Shown here: one piece after another, positions 23,799-35,540 of the stretch
Position numbering within the stretch: the first letter of the stretch is position 1
How the letters are laid out: every line of letters begins with the position of its first letter
DNA from: Nymphalis io
Taxonomy: Eukaryota; Arthropoda; Insecta; Lepidoptera; Nymphalidae
DNA: 64,000 nt
Direction of reading: 5' to 3'
Assembly (NCBI RefSeq): GCF_905147045.1
Contig: NC_065910.1
Span: forward strand, 1,550,001-1,614,000
Notes under the pieces: model-generated
Told to the model about the DNA's origin: nothing
Seen by the model: the letters and a program-made list of their open reading frames with translations, nothing else
Database searches by the model: none
Translations under genes and position numbers: made by a program

Positions 23799-26700
23799 AT
23801 GAAATTCGTAAAAGTCATTACGATACTACACAGCTTACTTTTCGGAAATGGAGGTATTATATAAATGTTTTATTTTTATGTATTATTTTGGTTTCAAATT
23901 TATTGCATACATTTTGTAAAATATATTGATTTTATGTTTATTTCATGTGAAATTCATTCATGAACGCCATATAAGTACATATATTTTGCATTGTATATTT
24001 TTATACAGTACACATCCTTTGGAACTAACATATTGTTATGTCCCTTGTGCCTGTAGTTACACTGGCTCACTCACACTTTAAACCGGAACACAACAATACT
24101 AAGTATTGCTGTGAAGAAGGTTATACCTAACCAGACAAGCTTACACAAAGTCCAATCACCAAGTAAAAATTAAGCTGTATTAGAAATATAAAAATGTCTA
24201 TTTATTTTTCTATATATTTTAATCTTTGTTTTCCGTAACAGCCTGTGAATGTCCCACTGTTGGGCTAAAGGCCTCCTCTCCCTTTTTGAGGAGAAGGTTT
24301 GGAGCTTATTCCACCACGCTGCTCCAATGTGGCTTGGTGGAATACATACGTGGCAGAATTTCAGTGAAATTAGACACATGCAGGTTTTCTCACGATGTTT
24401 TCCTTCACCGTTAACTACGAGATGAATTATAATCACAAATTAAGCACATGAAAATTCAATGGTGCTTGCCCGGGTTTGAACCCACGATCATAGGTTAAGA
24501 TTCACGCGTTTTTTCCACTGGGCCATCTCGGTTCTTTAATCTTTGTTTAAACCAAAACCAAAAATTATGTTTCTAGCTGTCCAAGTCAGTAACGAAACGC
24601 TATTTAATTTCGATAATTGTGGTATTGACAAATCACCTATAAAAGTGGTTTACGAGGGAATCGCCAAAATTGAAACTTATCCTTGGCTTGGAGTTCTCTA
24701 TTATCCTTCAAGTAAATATACAATTTTTATTAATATAGTTTTACATTACATACATTATAGGTTAAACTACAGAGACGCAAAATATTTTATTGCATAAAAA
24801 ATGTCAAAGCAGACGCAGGTCTTCTATGAAATATGATAAATACAGCAAAAAGATAAGTAACAGTCGCTTACTGTTCTGCAAAATGTTCTCATAGCACAAT
24901 CTTGACTCTACCAACCATGCCAAGTGGAGCATATTTTATTCTTCAATGCACTTTCGCCATATGCACGTTTCTTTGCGAAGTATTCTTTCATAAACAAGCC
25001 ACATAACAGACTTAATTCCACCATAGGCAGTACAAAGATTGAGGAATCGCCGCTCATTAAAGATAATTTTAAATTCTACCTAAGTATATATGACAAAGTA
25101 ATTTATTTTGCTAATTTATCTATTACAATAATGTCAATGAAATACTTCTAAAAACAAAGTGCTTTGTTAATTCCCTAATAATCATGCATCATTTGAAAAC
25201 CACTAAATACGCAATATATTAATTTTATATAATAATGAAACTTAAATGACGGCTAACGTCCAAGACAAACATATCTCTTTTCCCAGAAGGTTCATCAAAA
25301 TGTCGTTCCTAACATAATATTGTAGATTTAGTATATTTTTTCTGATAAATAATTCAGATGACGGCGTTTAGTAGAGAACCCTTCGTTTTGGGTCAATCTA
25401 ACACTAACTTAATCACATTATAATCTAAATCACGATAAACACCCTCGGTGAAACTTTATGCCTGCTTAATTTGCAAGCAATAGCTTAACAAATGTAGAGG
25501 CTATCGACCACTTATCTCCAAGTACCTATCGCTTCTAGCTTCAAGTGAGCTCGTTATGTAGCTATTAGTATATAAAACAACCATGTCATTCCTCAATCAA
25601 CTATCTCTGTATAAAAAAATCAGCCTTACATCGTGGCTAGTGATAGGACAAACAAACAATTTCGAGACTTTCGAGTTTCGGATATTTTTACTTAAATATT
25701 TCCCTCAACTCTGATATTTATCTTCAGTATATTTATTTACCTATGTCCTTATCCTAGGCTTTCTCTGATCGGTTGAGTGGCTTAGTCGTGATAAAATAAA
25801 AAAACAGACATTAATATACCAACACATTACATAAATTTAGAAATACTTTAAAGGACGACATAAAAGTCTAGTCTCCTGTCATATATCATTACCTGCCATT
25901 GTTTGTTAATTTGTATTTTTTACCATTGATGTTACTATTTTGATAAGTCGCGGATGTATTTCGTGTAAAGGTCGTTGACCTTTCAAAAATAAATAAATAA
26001 ATTTGTAATTTAAAGATAATTATTATAAATAAAATACATATCATTTTATAATCTGTATTTTTTTCTAGATGACACACTGTATACTACATCTGTTGTGCTC
26101 GTGACCAAACAGATTGTGATTGCATCCGCGATGGACATCGACAAATTACCTAAACAAGATTTCAGGTGCCAGCTATCCCTTGATAGATCAAACGATTTCT
26201 AATTTAATGGGAGAAACACAAACAAGCAAACATATTAATCATTTTGATTAGTCATTTTTAATTTTAAAAGATGTAATTATGACAAATTAGATTCAACTGT
26301 GTATTATAGTAAAATAAAAATTGTCACGTTAGCTACAGTTAAGTTTTTTCTACTATAACCGTTTTGGGTATAGATAGAAACATCCCATTGATATAAACTG
26401 TCGAGATGGCCCAGTGGTAAGAACCCATGAATCTTTGATGAGATTAAAGCTTAGATTTTTTTATAGATTTTATTTAAAAAAAACTTGTATGCAATGAATT
26501 AAATAATATATCTTTAAATTTCAATGCAAATAATAACTTTTACAAAGTGTGTTTTGATTTACACCGCTTTACATTAAGAAGAATTTATGATTTCTTAAAT
26601 TGTAGTTCTCGGTGTTGCGAAACAAAGTTATGTTCACAAAACTAGTCGTCAAAGAGCAGGTTTGAGTGCGCCGCGGGCTGTTCGCAAGCTTGCTTGTTAG

Positions 26701-29700
26701 TTTATCAACTCTAATTGAAAATGTATTATAATATGAACGAGGAACGGTCTCGAAGTTACAGTTTCTCACTAATGAGTGTGTCGACTTCTGTTATATGAAT
26801 TCTGCATGAGACTTTCGTTGCGTTACTGTTTTATGCTTGATTTCTTTGGATATGAAAGCAAAATTTCAAGATCGAATTTCAGTGCAACGATTCCAGATGT
26901 AAATTTGTAGTCGATTCCATTACACTCGCATTTATTTTTCAATACCCTCCGACATTTCTGTAACTTTAATTTTACTTGCGAAGTACAAAAAATATCGCCT
27001 AGAATAGATAGATCAATAGTTTTAAAATGAGTATGATAAGAATGTAACTGACGAGATAATATTTGTGATAATTTCAATACATGATGATCAAACTAGGAGT
27101 GAAATTAAGTATATAATTAAATGGAAGTGTAGATACATAGGCCGACTAATCCCAATAGGAGATTATTGTCAGTCAAACTTTGAGATACTGAGAGGAAATT
27201 AATTCAAGAAGGGTCATGAACTTACAGCAACAGTTATAAAATTGCAATTATATATCCGGATTTATTTTATAATCTCGCTAATGTTTCGCGCCAACTAAGT
27301 CCAAAGCCAACGTACGCTGTCCTTGTCCTTTTTCTTATACGTTGCCCGCTACGCTTTAGATCACATAAAAGAACATGACACACGCTCATACAAAACATAG
27401 ACAATGTATACACATGTAGATTAATCAAACACATGCAGGTTTCCTGGCAATTTTTTTCAATTGTTCATATTAGCCTGGTAGAGCCAATCTCGATAGCTCG
27501 TTCAAGCAAACAAACTCTTCAGCTCCATATTTATTAATATAAGATAACATGAAATCTCAGTAATGCTTTTCGAAAATTGAACCCGCCACGTTAAGAATCA
27601 TCAAGCACCACGCCACATGTTCGAAACATTCATATATGATTTCTTAAAATATTCCATTTTTATAAAAGTAGAATGAATGAATTCTAATGAGAAATAATAA
27701 TAATAAATTAATTAAACTTCTTTCAGATCTCGTTCAAGAGTAATACTCGGACGGAATTGCTCCAATCCCGGTATACGAGTAAAAGACTACAGCTACCACC
27801 CCGACTTCAAACAGACTACATACAGCACACCAGCTCTGATACAACTTGAAACGAATTACTTAATGACATGTAAAATATATCGAATTTCCATATTTCTCGG
27901 AAAACGTGTGGTGAGCAACCGATGATTGCGGGTTCAAACCAAGGCAAGCACCGCTCAAAGTCAAAGTCAAATATTATGGAATGAGCTCCAAACCTTCAAA
28001 AGGATAAGCTTTAGCCCAGCAGTGGGGCATGAACAAGCTGTTAATATTCCTTTTTTAATACCAATAATTATAAACGTTTTTTCTCGACATTTCGATCATT
28101 TCATCTCAACCTAGTGGAGACCCAGAATATAATGTATGAAATATATAAAGTTTAAAGCATACAGTCATAATGAAAGTCAAACTCGAGTATGTACAACCAT
28201 CCGACTAGTTGTCTACGTTCACAAAGCATCGTATTGCTAAGTGATGTGTTATTTATCTTCACTCCTGCTATTGGATACGGCTATAATACTCATGTAACGT
28301 TTAAATGAAAGTAAAATGTTTTAAAGATAGTTAAATATAATTAAACTTTTAACAAAATGAAATCACGTGCATTATTTTTCAAAATATACCATTTCATAAT
28401 GCAACAAACAATTAATTTCAATTTAGAGCAACATTTTAAAAATGACATTCATAACGTGAATTCGTTACCAAATGTCGCTGTAAAGTGACAACGTGTGACG
28501 ATAACGTAGTTATTTATAGCGTGATGTGTTTTAATTTGCAGATTTGCACCCGATATGTGCGCCGCCGAGAGTGCTGGTGAAACCGCTTTTCTACGTTATG
28601 ACGATCGATGGTAATGTTCATTGTAATATGTTCGACAATCTCGTTAAATTGCTTTCAAAATAACAGAACTATTAATTATTTTATTCATTTACGAATAATA
28701 GCCTACCTACGTACACGATAAAATATGCAACAGTGTGTGCGAAAGCACAGCAGCTGTGCGACTCACTTCGTATCTCATTATAATTACAATAGTCGATATC
28801 ACATATCGAGTTTGTTCTCATTTGTGAAAAATATTTTAATATCTCTAAAGTTACTAATTGTTATATAATGTTCCTAATAGAACCGAGATCCTGATCGTGG
28901 GTTCAAACCCGGGCAAGCTTCACTGAATTTTCATGTGCTTAATTTGCGATTATAATTCATCTCGTGCTTTACGGTAAAGGAAAACATCGTGAGGAAACCT
29001 GCATGTGTCTAATTTCACTGAAATTCTGCCACATGTGTATTCCACCAACCCGCATTGGAGCAGCGTGGTGGAATAAGCTCCAAACCCTCTCCTCAAAAAG
29101 AGGAGAGGAGGCCTTTAGCCCAGCAGTGGGACATTCATAGGCTGTTACGGATTACGGTTACGGATATAATATTCCGATGGAATGGCAACCCGACACATCT
29201 AAAGAACAGTCACGGAATTTTATTTTTTAGAATTTTAGAATACCTGAATTATATTTATAGATTCAACTCGATAAGTCTACTAAGAAGCAATCGTCCAGTA
29301 TATAAATGCTTAAGTGCTTTATCCGGTGGTAGGGCTTTGTGCAGACCCCCACTTATGAAATATTCTGCTTAACAGCAATACTTATTATAATTGTGTACAA
29401 GGGACATAACATCTTAGTTCCCAAGGTTGGTGGCGCATTGGCGCAATGTCTATGGGTCTATGAGCAATGATGACCACTTATCATCAAATGGCTCTTTGCC
29501 CGTCCACCTGCCTATAACATAAACAAAAAAAAAAGTTTACGATAGTTTTCATTCGGTAAGCAGTTTTCTGACGCTATTAAAATCCTAACACAATATCTTT
29601 TGACAATATGTAGCATTACGCCATCATAACTTTCTCCTAATATGAGCATTTAATAAGAATTAAGTTATAAATCCTTTAATTAAAGTCATACAGACTTAAT

Positions 29701-32700
29701 TGCCTCGTTGGTCTAGTGGATAAATTATAATACAGATACTTAGGTCCTGGGTTCAAACACCGGATCAGGCCAATAAAAAGTTATTGGGTTATTTCTAAAA
29801 TCTTCGCACCCACTTATATAATATTACCCTTTGATCTGTGAACTACTAATCGGAATGATATTTAACATTGGCTATATATACAGTTTATATGTATTTTTTT
29901 GAGTATATCTACTTATTCGTGAAGAAAATTGGCACGGGCAGTTTTCAAATAAACTAACCAGAAGGAAAATATTAGTGCTATTCTTTAAGAACAAACTTGA
30001 GTACACCGCAGGGATCGGTCGCGAAATGTCAATGAAATGCGAAATTGACCATAATAATTATGATATTTCAAGAATACACACATCAAAATAGTATATCACG
30101 ATAAGTCGGTTGTCAACATTGTACAGAATAGCACATACACACGAAAACTTTGTATTGAAAATCTGTAATGTTTTAACAGTAGATTAAAAATTTTTAAATG
30201 GCATTTAAATTAAAGCATGACTTCATGACATTACTTTTAAGCTTTACACGATAGAAGTGACGACTAGTATTGTATAAAAAATATCGATTTGGTACAGTAT
30301 ATCCTGTATTACTTGAGTGTAAGTTTTAGAGCGTTAAGGGTGAGAAAAGTCCCTCTGCTTTTTCTGTACCAATTTTTCAGATAAAACGATTTTGACGTTG
30401 AATGACAAAGCAGTACAAAGCAGTTATAAAGCATTGCATATAATAATAAAAATATGATTGAAATTAATATTTCTTTATGCAAGAAAATCAGTTGCCTTTA
30501 ATTTTAAATTTATCAATTGTTTCATATGACACCTTTATCTGCCAGTAAAAACATGAGAATGATTAAAAAAATCCCTTCTCTTGTTTTCATAATACGAGTA
30601 TATCTATTTAGTAAGCAAAGGAATTTATTTTCAGACTGCAAGCGTTCCGCTATAAAAATACACAAAATGGCTTACGTAGATCCTGAACGATGCAAAACCT
30701 TCTACAGGAAATCGGAGGTGGAAACGTTTTTATCAAAGCTACTTTAATTTTTCTCAGCTCGTTCATGTTGCTTATTTTTTACGAAACATTTTATTTTAAA
30801 AATACGCTTTTAAATTTTATGGCATAACTTCAGGTTAATGGTAAGGTTATGAAAATTATTTAAGATACTTTGTAATAAGTATTTAACATCTAAAATTAAT
30901 AATATGTTTTTTAAGTTATATTTGAATAAATTACTTAAATATTACAAGAATATATTTTCATAATCTTTATCAGAGATAAAAGCGTACTGTAGAAAGAACC
31001 ACAGACAATATAAAATCATTCAAAGATAATATTTAATTTTGAACTTAAAATGCATACTTTCAAGGCTGAAGAACAATTATACTCTTTTAAAACGAGAATA
31101 AAATAATAAAAAATATTCTTATTTCAGTTGGATGTAGAAAAAATGTGGCCTATACACACGGTATGTGCGAAAGCATTGACAGGCACTGAATGTATTTGGC
31201 GTAGCGGAGCCTTGCTGGCTCTGAGACAGAATAATAAATGGAGCTTGGTATGCTTACAATTTATTTTAAACGAACAATGCTTGTGTCTTCGTTTGCATAC
31301 GTTTTCTCTTTTCCTTAATATTTCTTTCATTTGGTGATATTAAATTGTATAAAAACTAGCGGCCTTACGTATAAACGTAGATTTTATAGATCATTGTTCA
31401 ATTCAACTCAATGACAATGTCAAATCAGAGACATCTCTGATTTGACATTCGAAAGAAGAAGACAGCATTGTTCAACCTACCACCCCCTAAACAAGGTATA
31501 TAGGTAAATATATATTATGTATATTATGAGGCGTGACGGCCCAGTGGTAAGAACGCGTGAATCTTAACCGATGATCGTGGATTCAAACCCGGGCAAGCAC
31601 CACTAAATTTTCATGTGCTTAATTTGTATTTAAAATTCATCTCGTGCTTTACGGTGAAGGAAAACATCGTGAGGAAACCTTCATGTGTCTAATTTCACTG
31701 AAATTCTGCCGCATTGCCGTGGTGGAATAAGCTCCAAACCTTCTCCTCAAAAAGAGAGAGGAGGTCTTAGCCCAACAGTGGGACATTCACAAGATGTAAC
31801 TTAAAGGTAAACATGTAAAAAGCTTCTAGATCTAGATCATAAATGATTGGAGGCATTGACTATTATACATGATATTTATACCAATTATCAAATCTCAATG
31901 ATCATTCATAATGAAATTGTACTAACATATAACATATGTGTTCAATCGAGGTAAACTTACTTCCTAAGAGTCAGAAGCTCGAAGCTTTGTATATAACTCA
32001 AGATTGGATGACAATACAAGAAAATAAAAAAATAAAAACCTGTTTTTTTCAGATAGGTTTTGGAATCTATGGCCCAGGCTGTAAAGCGCCTTCTAGGTTT
32101 CTGGACTATTCACAATATAGACCCTGGGTACGAAATAGTATTGCTGGAATTGGAAGACCAACAATATCAAGGATATCTAATAATCATATTGTTCTACGAA
32201 GAAGTAAGTCTTGGATAAACCTCTTTGTATACTACAAGTAAAATTCTAAATGAAAATGCTTTTAGGTCTTGCAAATGTCCAGAGATATGGACCCTGTGAT
32301 TTTGAAGAAGTGAGAGCTGAGCTATTTACTGATCGCACTAGGATTGAACGAGGACCAAGTAACATGAGGCAACGGGTTAGATACAATGTATGCAACAATA
32401 TTAATTATAAATATTTAATTTTATTTTTACATCCGTGGAATATAATTGTTGTGTTGCGGTTGAAATGGTGAGTGAACCAGTTACTACAGTCACAAGGGAG
32501 ATAACTTCTTAGTTCTCACGGTTGATGGCGCATTAACAATGTAAAAAATGGTAACAAATCTTAAACACCCAAAGTCTATTGATGGTGATGACCATTTACC
32601 ATTAGGTTATTAAACAAAAACCCCAAAAGCCTTAATAATAATCACCTTTTTTAATACTTTTTCCAGTTCACAATCTTCTCCAACTATGAGTATTCATGTG

Positions 32701-32972
32701 TAGTCTTTCGAGTGTTCAATTACAACAGACCAAAATGGTTAAAAGACAAACCCACTATTTATATCAAACGTTGGTGCCAATCGCCAAAACCAATTTGCTA
32801 CACGTTTCAATTCCTCCAAATAGATTTTGCAGTGGATATATTATTTAAGGATTCCGTGATGTACCAAGTGCTGGCATACGGCAGGGAAGTGAAACTTATT
32901 GACATGAAAAAAGTTATGGTTCGAGTAAATGAAAAAAAACCGTTTCCTACTGTGTACATGGGGTCAGACTAA
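23799..32972 (+). CDS. Gene A: secreted, catalytically dead trypsin-like serine protease homolog with C-terminal extension
   Basis: Spliced model with exons 23799-23853, 24577-24711, 26069-26165, 27727-27869, 28542-28610, 30635-30717, 31128-31247, 32053-32203, 32266-32387 and 32667-32972. The total is 1281 bp, or 426 residues plus stop, and all junctions are GT-AG with matching phase. Residues 1-19 form a signal peptide. Residues 33-260 follow the S1 protease fold: an NCG start, the PWLGVL segment at 54-59, PICAPP at 147-152, CIWRSGALL at 216-224 and a GPGC loop at 241-244. Against chymotrypsin numbering, His57 is Met85 (ASAMD replaces AAHC), Asp102 is Thr130, and Ser195 is kept as Ser220 but the preceding Gly-Asp is Trp218-Arg219. 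The Cys42-Cys58 pair is lost, while the 168-182 and 191-220 pairs remain. Residues 261-426 are a C-terminal domain I do not recognise, shared with gene B. The family (serine protease homologs) generally acts as cofactor, binding or decoy protein outside the cell. That role is inferred. The weakest splice site is the donor after 30717 (GAG/gtggaa), but it reproduces the 83-bp exon of gene B. Confidence 0.85.
24015..24166 (-). mobile_element. Repeat-4 fragment in intron 1 of gene A
   Basis: Antisense half copy: GTTATGTCCCTTGTGCC, ACACTGGCTCACTCACAC, CCGGAACACAACAATAC, ending in ATCACCAAGTAA. Confidence 0.7.
24236..24533 (-). mobile_element. SINE-1, full length, in intron 1 of gene A
   Basis: Antisense, ending 43 bp upstream of exon 2. 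GCCTGTGAATGTCCCACTG through to TCCACTGGGCCATCTCGG. B box equivalent GGTTTGAACCCACG is intact. Confidence 0.87.
26399..26440 (+). mobile_element. SINE-1 head fragment in intron 3 of gene A
   Basis: TGTCGAGATGGCCCAGTGGT and AAGAACCCATGAATCTT only. The body is lost. Confidence 0.6.
27905..28043 (+). mobile_element. SINE-1, internally deleted, in intron 4 of gene A
   Basis: B-box region GCGGGTTCAAACCAAGGC joined to the 3' end (GAGCTCCAAACCTTC, TTTAGCCCAGCAGTGGGGCA). The head and mid-body are gone. Confidence 0.65.
28880..29166 (+). mobile_element. SINE-1 with A-box deletion, in intron 5 of gene A
   Basis: AACCGAGATC joins directly to CTGATCGTGGGTTCAAACCC, so the A box is missing. The rest is intact, and the tail shows repeated TTACGG units (29150-29166). 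Confidence 0.82.
29325..29533 (+). mobile_element. Repeat-4 copy in intron 5 of gene A
   Basis: GGTGGTAGGGCTTTGTGCAG, TAGTTCCCAAGGTTGGTGGC, AATGTCTATGGG and CCGTCCACCTGCCTATAAC, with a poly-A tail. Confidence 0.75.
29700..29815 (+). mobile_element. SINE-2 head fragment in intron 5 of gene A
   Basis: TTGCCTCGTTGGTCTAGTGG, GGTCCTGGGTTCAAACACC and AAAAAGTTATTGGGTT. The 3' part is missing. Confidence 0.7.
31432..31485 (+). repeat. TTTGACATTCGAAAG motif repeat in intron 7 of gene A
   Basis: TTTGACATTCGAAAGAAGAA, GACAGCATTGTTCAACC. Same unit as at 15736. Confidence 0.55.
31529..31800 (+). mobile_element. SINE-1 with small internal deletion, in intron 7 of gene A
   Basis: Head GGCGTGACGGCCCAGTGGTA, B box GATTCAAACCCGGGC. 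The segment around CACATGTGTATTCCACCAAC is deleted (CTGCCGCATTGCCGTGGTGG). Confidence 0.83.
32463..32622 (+). mobile_element. Repeat-4 fragment in intron 9 of gene A
   Basis: GAGTGAACCAGTTACTACAG, ACAAGGGAGATAAC, GATGGCGCATTAAC and TGACCATTTACCATTAGG. The 5' quarter is missing. Confidence 0.65.
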
Positions 32973-33490
32973 TGTTCGTGTCTAGTGTATTTTATTTAAA
33001 AATATACATGAATATTATATGCCTTTTATCTTTATTAATTTTTGCTTTAATTTCAAAGTCATAACTTAATATTTTACATAAATTATTATTGCTATTAAAT
33101 CCAAGAAGTTAAAAACAGTGAGTTTTTATAATGAAGCATTTAGATGATATCATTATATATAATAAATAAATAATTACCAATTTAATACTTCTTTAGTTAT
33201 ATCAGTAACAACTAAGAATTGGAAAAGTTTACAATCTCAGCCAAAAGAAAAATAGAACCAAACAAAAATTTTGGCGTATTTTTCCCAACATTTTATCTAA
33301 ATTGGTGTAAAAAAACTCTTTAAACTTGATAAAATAAAACGTAGACTTCGACTTCTTCGTTAAAGGTATTTAGTAAGGAGTGGACTTATATTGTCGATAA
33401 ATAAATAATTAAACATTTTATTTTACCTGTAAGATACTAATGCAAAAAACTATACTAATATTATGAAGTTAAGCAATTTTTTTGTTTGAA
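32973..33490. other. Gene A downstream flank
   Basis: AT-rich. AATAAATAAATAA at about 33163-33175 could serve as a poly(A) signal, but nothing marks the cleavage site. Confidence 0.35.
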
Positions 33491-33494
33491 TGCG

Positions 33495-33780
33495 CTAATC
33501 TCAAGATCTACCAGTCTGCCCTGATTCGTAGATGGGGGGAGGACCTGGGGTCTCCACCAGCAGGCCTGGCGATCTGCCACTACTTGAGGTATTGGCACTA
33601 TGCGCAAGCCGCTGACCGTTGGGCCGTCATGATAGCATGTGCAAACGATTCCGTGGCGTCCCTCGACCACACGGACAGGATACCTATGTTTTTTATTTAT
33701 TTTACCAGCGACGGTTATCCTCACATACACCCCCCCCCCTCCACTTCATGTGGAAGAAATGCATAAAGGCTTTTTTCTAG
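33495..33780 (+). mobile_element. Probable R1-clade LINE 3' region
   Basis: GC-rich island. GGGCCGTCATGATAGCATGT, then GCAAACGATTCCGTGGCGTC, align by eye with the 3' untranslated part of the R1-clade copy at 44570-44640 (ATCATGCGCAAGCGATCACG). A run of C at 33730-33739 and ATGTGGAAGAAATGC close the island. There is no coding evidence. Confidence 0.5.
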
Positions 33781-34289
33781 CGAAATTAAAAAAATGATCT
33801 ATTACTGCTTTGTATTTTTTAGTTTTTTTTTTTTTGCGTTAGTTAGCGCATTTGTTGAGGAAGTTGGCTATATAATACTATGCGAGTGGAGTACTAAAAA
33901 CAATATTTTATGAACTTTTAATGTAGAAAAGAAATTTTCTTTCAATATTTATTATTTAGTAAAGTTTTTAAGTCGAATTCAAGTACATTGTTGTATTGGA
34001 ATCAAACGTTTATGGAGTACAAAAAGTTTTCATTACTTCTACGTATACCAGGGCTGTATTTAGGAGATCCGAGGCTACAGCCCTGGGGCCTCCACAATAG
34101 AAATGTCTAAAGCAAATAACATTCTAATTCCAACGGTATATGCATTTAATGTAGTATATTATGAAGATAATATAGTGAACACAAGTATAATCGTGTATTA
34201 TACTTGTATTTACTGATATATTTTTCTTAATTTTCTCATCTTTGATGATATGACATCATTGCTTTCAACCAAGTAAAATAAAATATCTT

Positions 34290-35540
34290 TTTCTACATAT
34301 TTATTTTATTTATTTATTTAAGGAAAACAACAGCATATAATACAAAATACAAAGCATTAAAAATAAAAAAATACAAAAAATAGAGCCAATTACTGTTTTC
34401 CATTGAGTTATGCAAACTTAATATCAGTAAACAGAAGTAGCAACACACAGTTTTGGTAAAAAAAAAAATGTAAGTAACAAAATATCTATAAAAAAAATAC
34501 AAAATAAATAAAATAAAAAAAAGAATGAATATAAATTAGGCGACACAGACTATGTTGTGGATGGGTGTCGTAGTGCTAACTGCACTGTTGTTTTGTGTGT
34601 GTATAAGTAGGTAGGTAGGTAGTAGGGAAGGTTGTATTTATGTGTTTAAGTGTTTGTATGTATGTGTTTAGGTGTATGTAAATTTTGTATGAGTTTGAAT
34701 GGTTAAGTAGAATTTTGAGCCGTGAGAATGTATGTTTTAAATGATTTAATCGACCGATGAAAGATGTCGATGTGCGAGTATTTTTTATTATATAGTGTGA
34801 AAACGCGCGGCAATATAGAGTTTGCAGCGTAACGCGAATTGGATAAAGGGACGTGTAACAGATTCGAATATGCATAACGAGTTCGCTTGTTAGGTACATT
34901 AAGAAGAACGCGCGAGCGCAACTCAGGCGAGTCTAGCTTACCAGAGACCAAATCATGTAGAAATATCATATCTAAAGTTTCACGTCGATCTGTCAAGCTG
35001 GATATGCGATAAAGATTACAAGCATCCCTGTAGTTTGTGTTACTGTAAGTTTTAAAGTTCAGATATTTAATAAATTTCTTTTGTATGGCCTCAACTCCTT
35101 CGATATATTTAAAATATTGAGGATTCCAAACACAACTAGCATACTCTAATATGCTTCTCACATAAGAGAAATAGGCTATTTTTAGACAATTAATGTCGCG
35201 AAAAGGTTTGCATGTTCTATTTATAAAACCTAGTAGTTTATAGGCCTTATTAGTTATATAATCTACGTGATGATTAAATAGTAGTTTCGAGTCTAGGAGA
35301 ACGCCTAAATCACGAACCAGGTTGGTTTTCTTTAAAGGAACGCCATTCATTGTGTAACCATAAGTATGTGTATTTATTTTTCGAGTAAAAGTAATTTGCG
35401 AACATTTATTTACGTTAATGGAGATCCTATTCATTGTATAATAATTACATAATCTATCCAAATCACTCTGAAGTAATAAACAATCTTCTATTTTGTTAAT
35501 TTTTCTATATACTTTTTTATCATCGGCGAACATTATATTA
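34290..35540 (-). mobile_element. CR1/Jockey-type LINE: reverse-transcriptase C-terminal half
   Basis: One open antisense frame (35533-34703, 276 residues) starts at the catalytic FADDKKVYRKI and continues through thumb motifs: NKCSQITFTRK, DLGVLLDSKLLFNHH, INRTCKPF, SYVRSILEYASCVWNP and the C-terminal IFHRSIKSFKTYIL. The 3' flank (34290-34700) ends at TTTATTTATTTATT. The family is different from the 20-kb element. It is 5'-truncated exactly at the FADD box, with the frame unusually intact, so the insertion is fairly young. Confidence 0.85.

Noticed and set aside
26823..27077. 84-codon antisense ORF in intron 3 of gene A, vaguely like a receptor C-terminus
   Set aside because: No transmembrane segment or receptor signature survives inspection, and no splice partners were found.
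27405..27600. Possible antisense SINE-1 around ACACATGCAGGTTTCCTGG
   Set aside because: Only about 20 bases match. The rest does not follow the family order.
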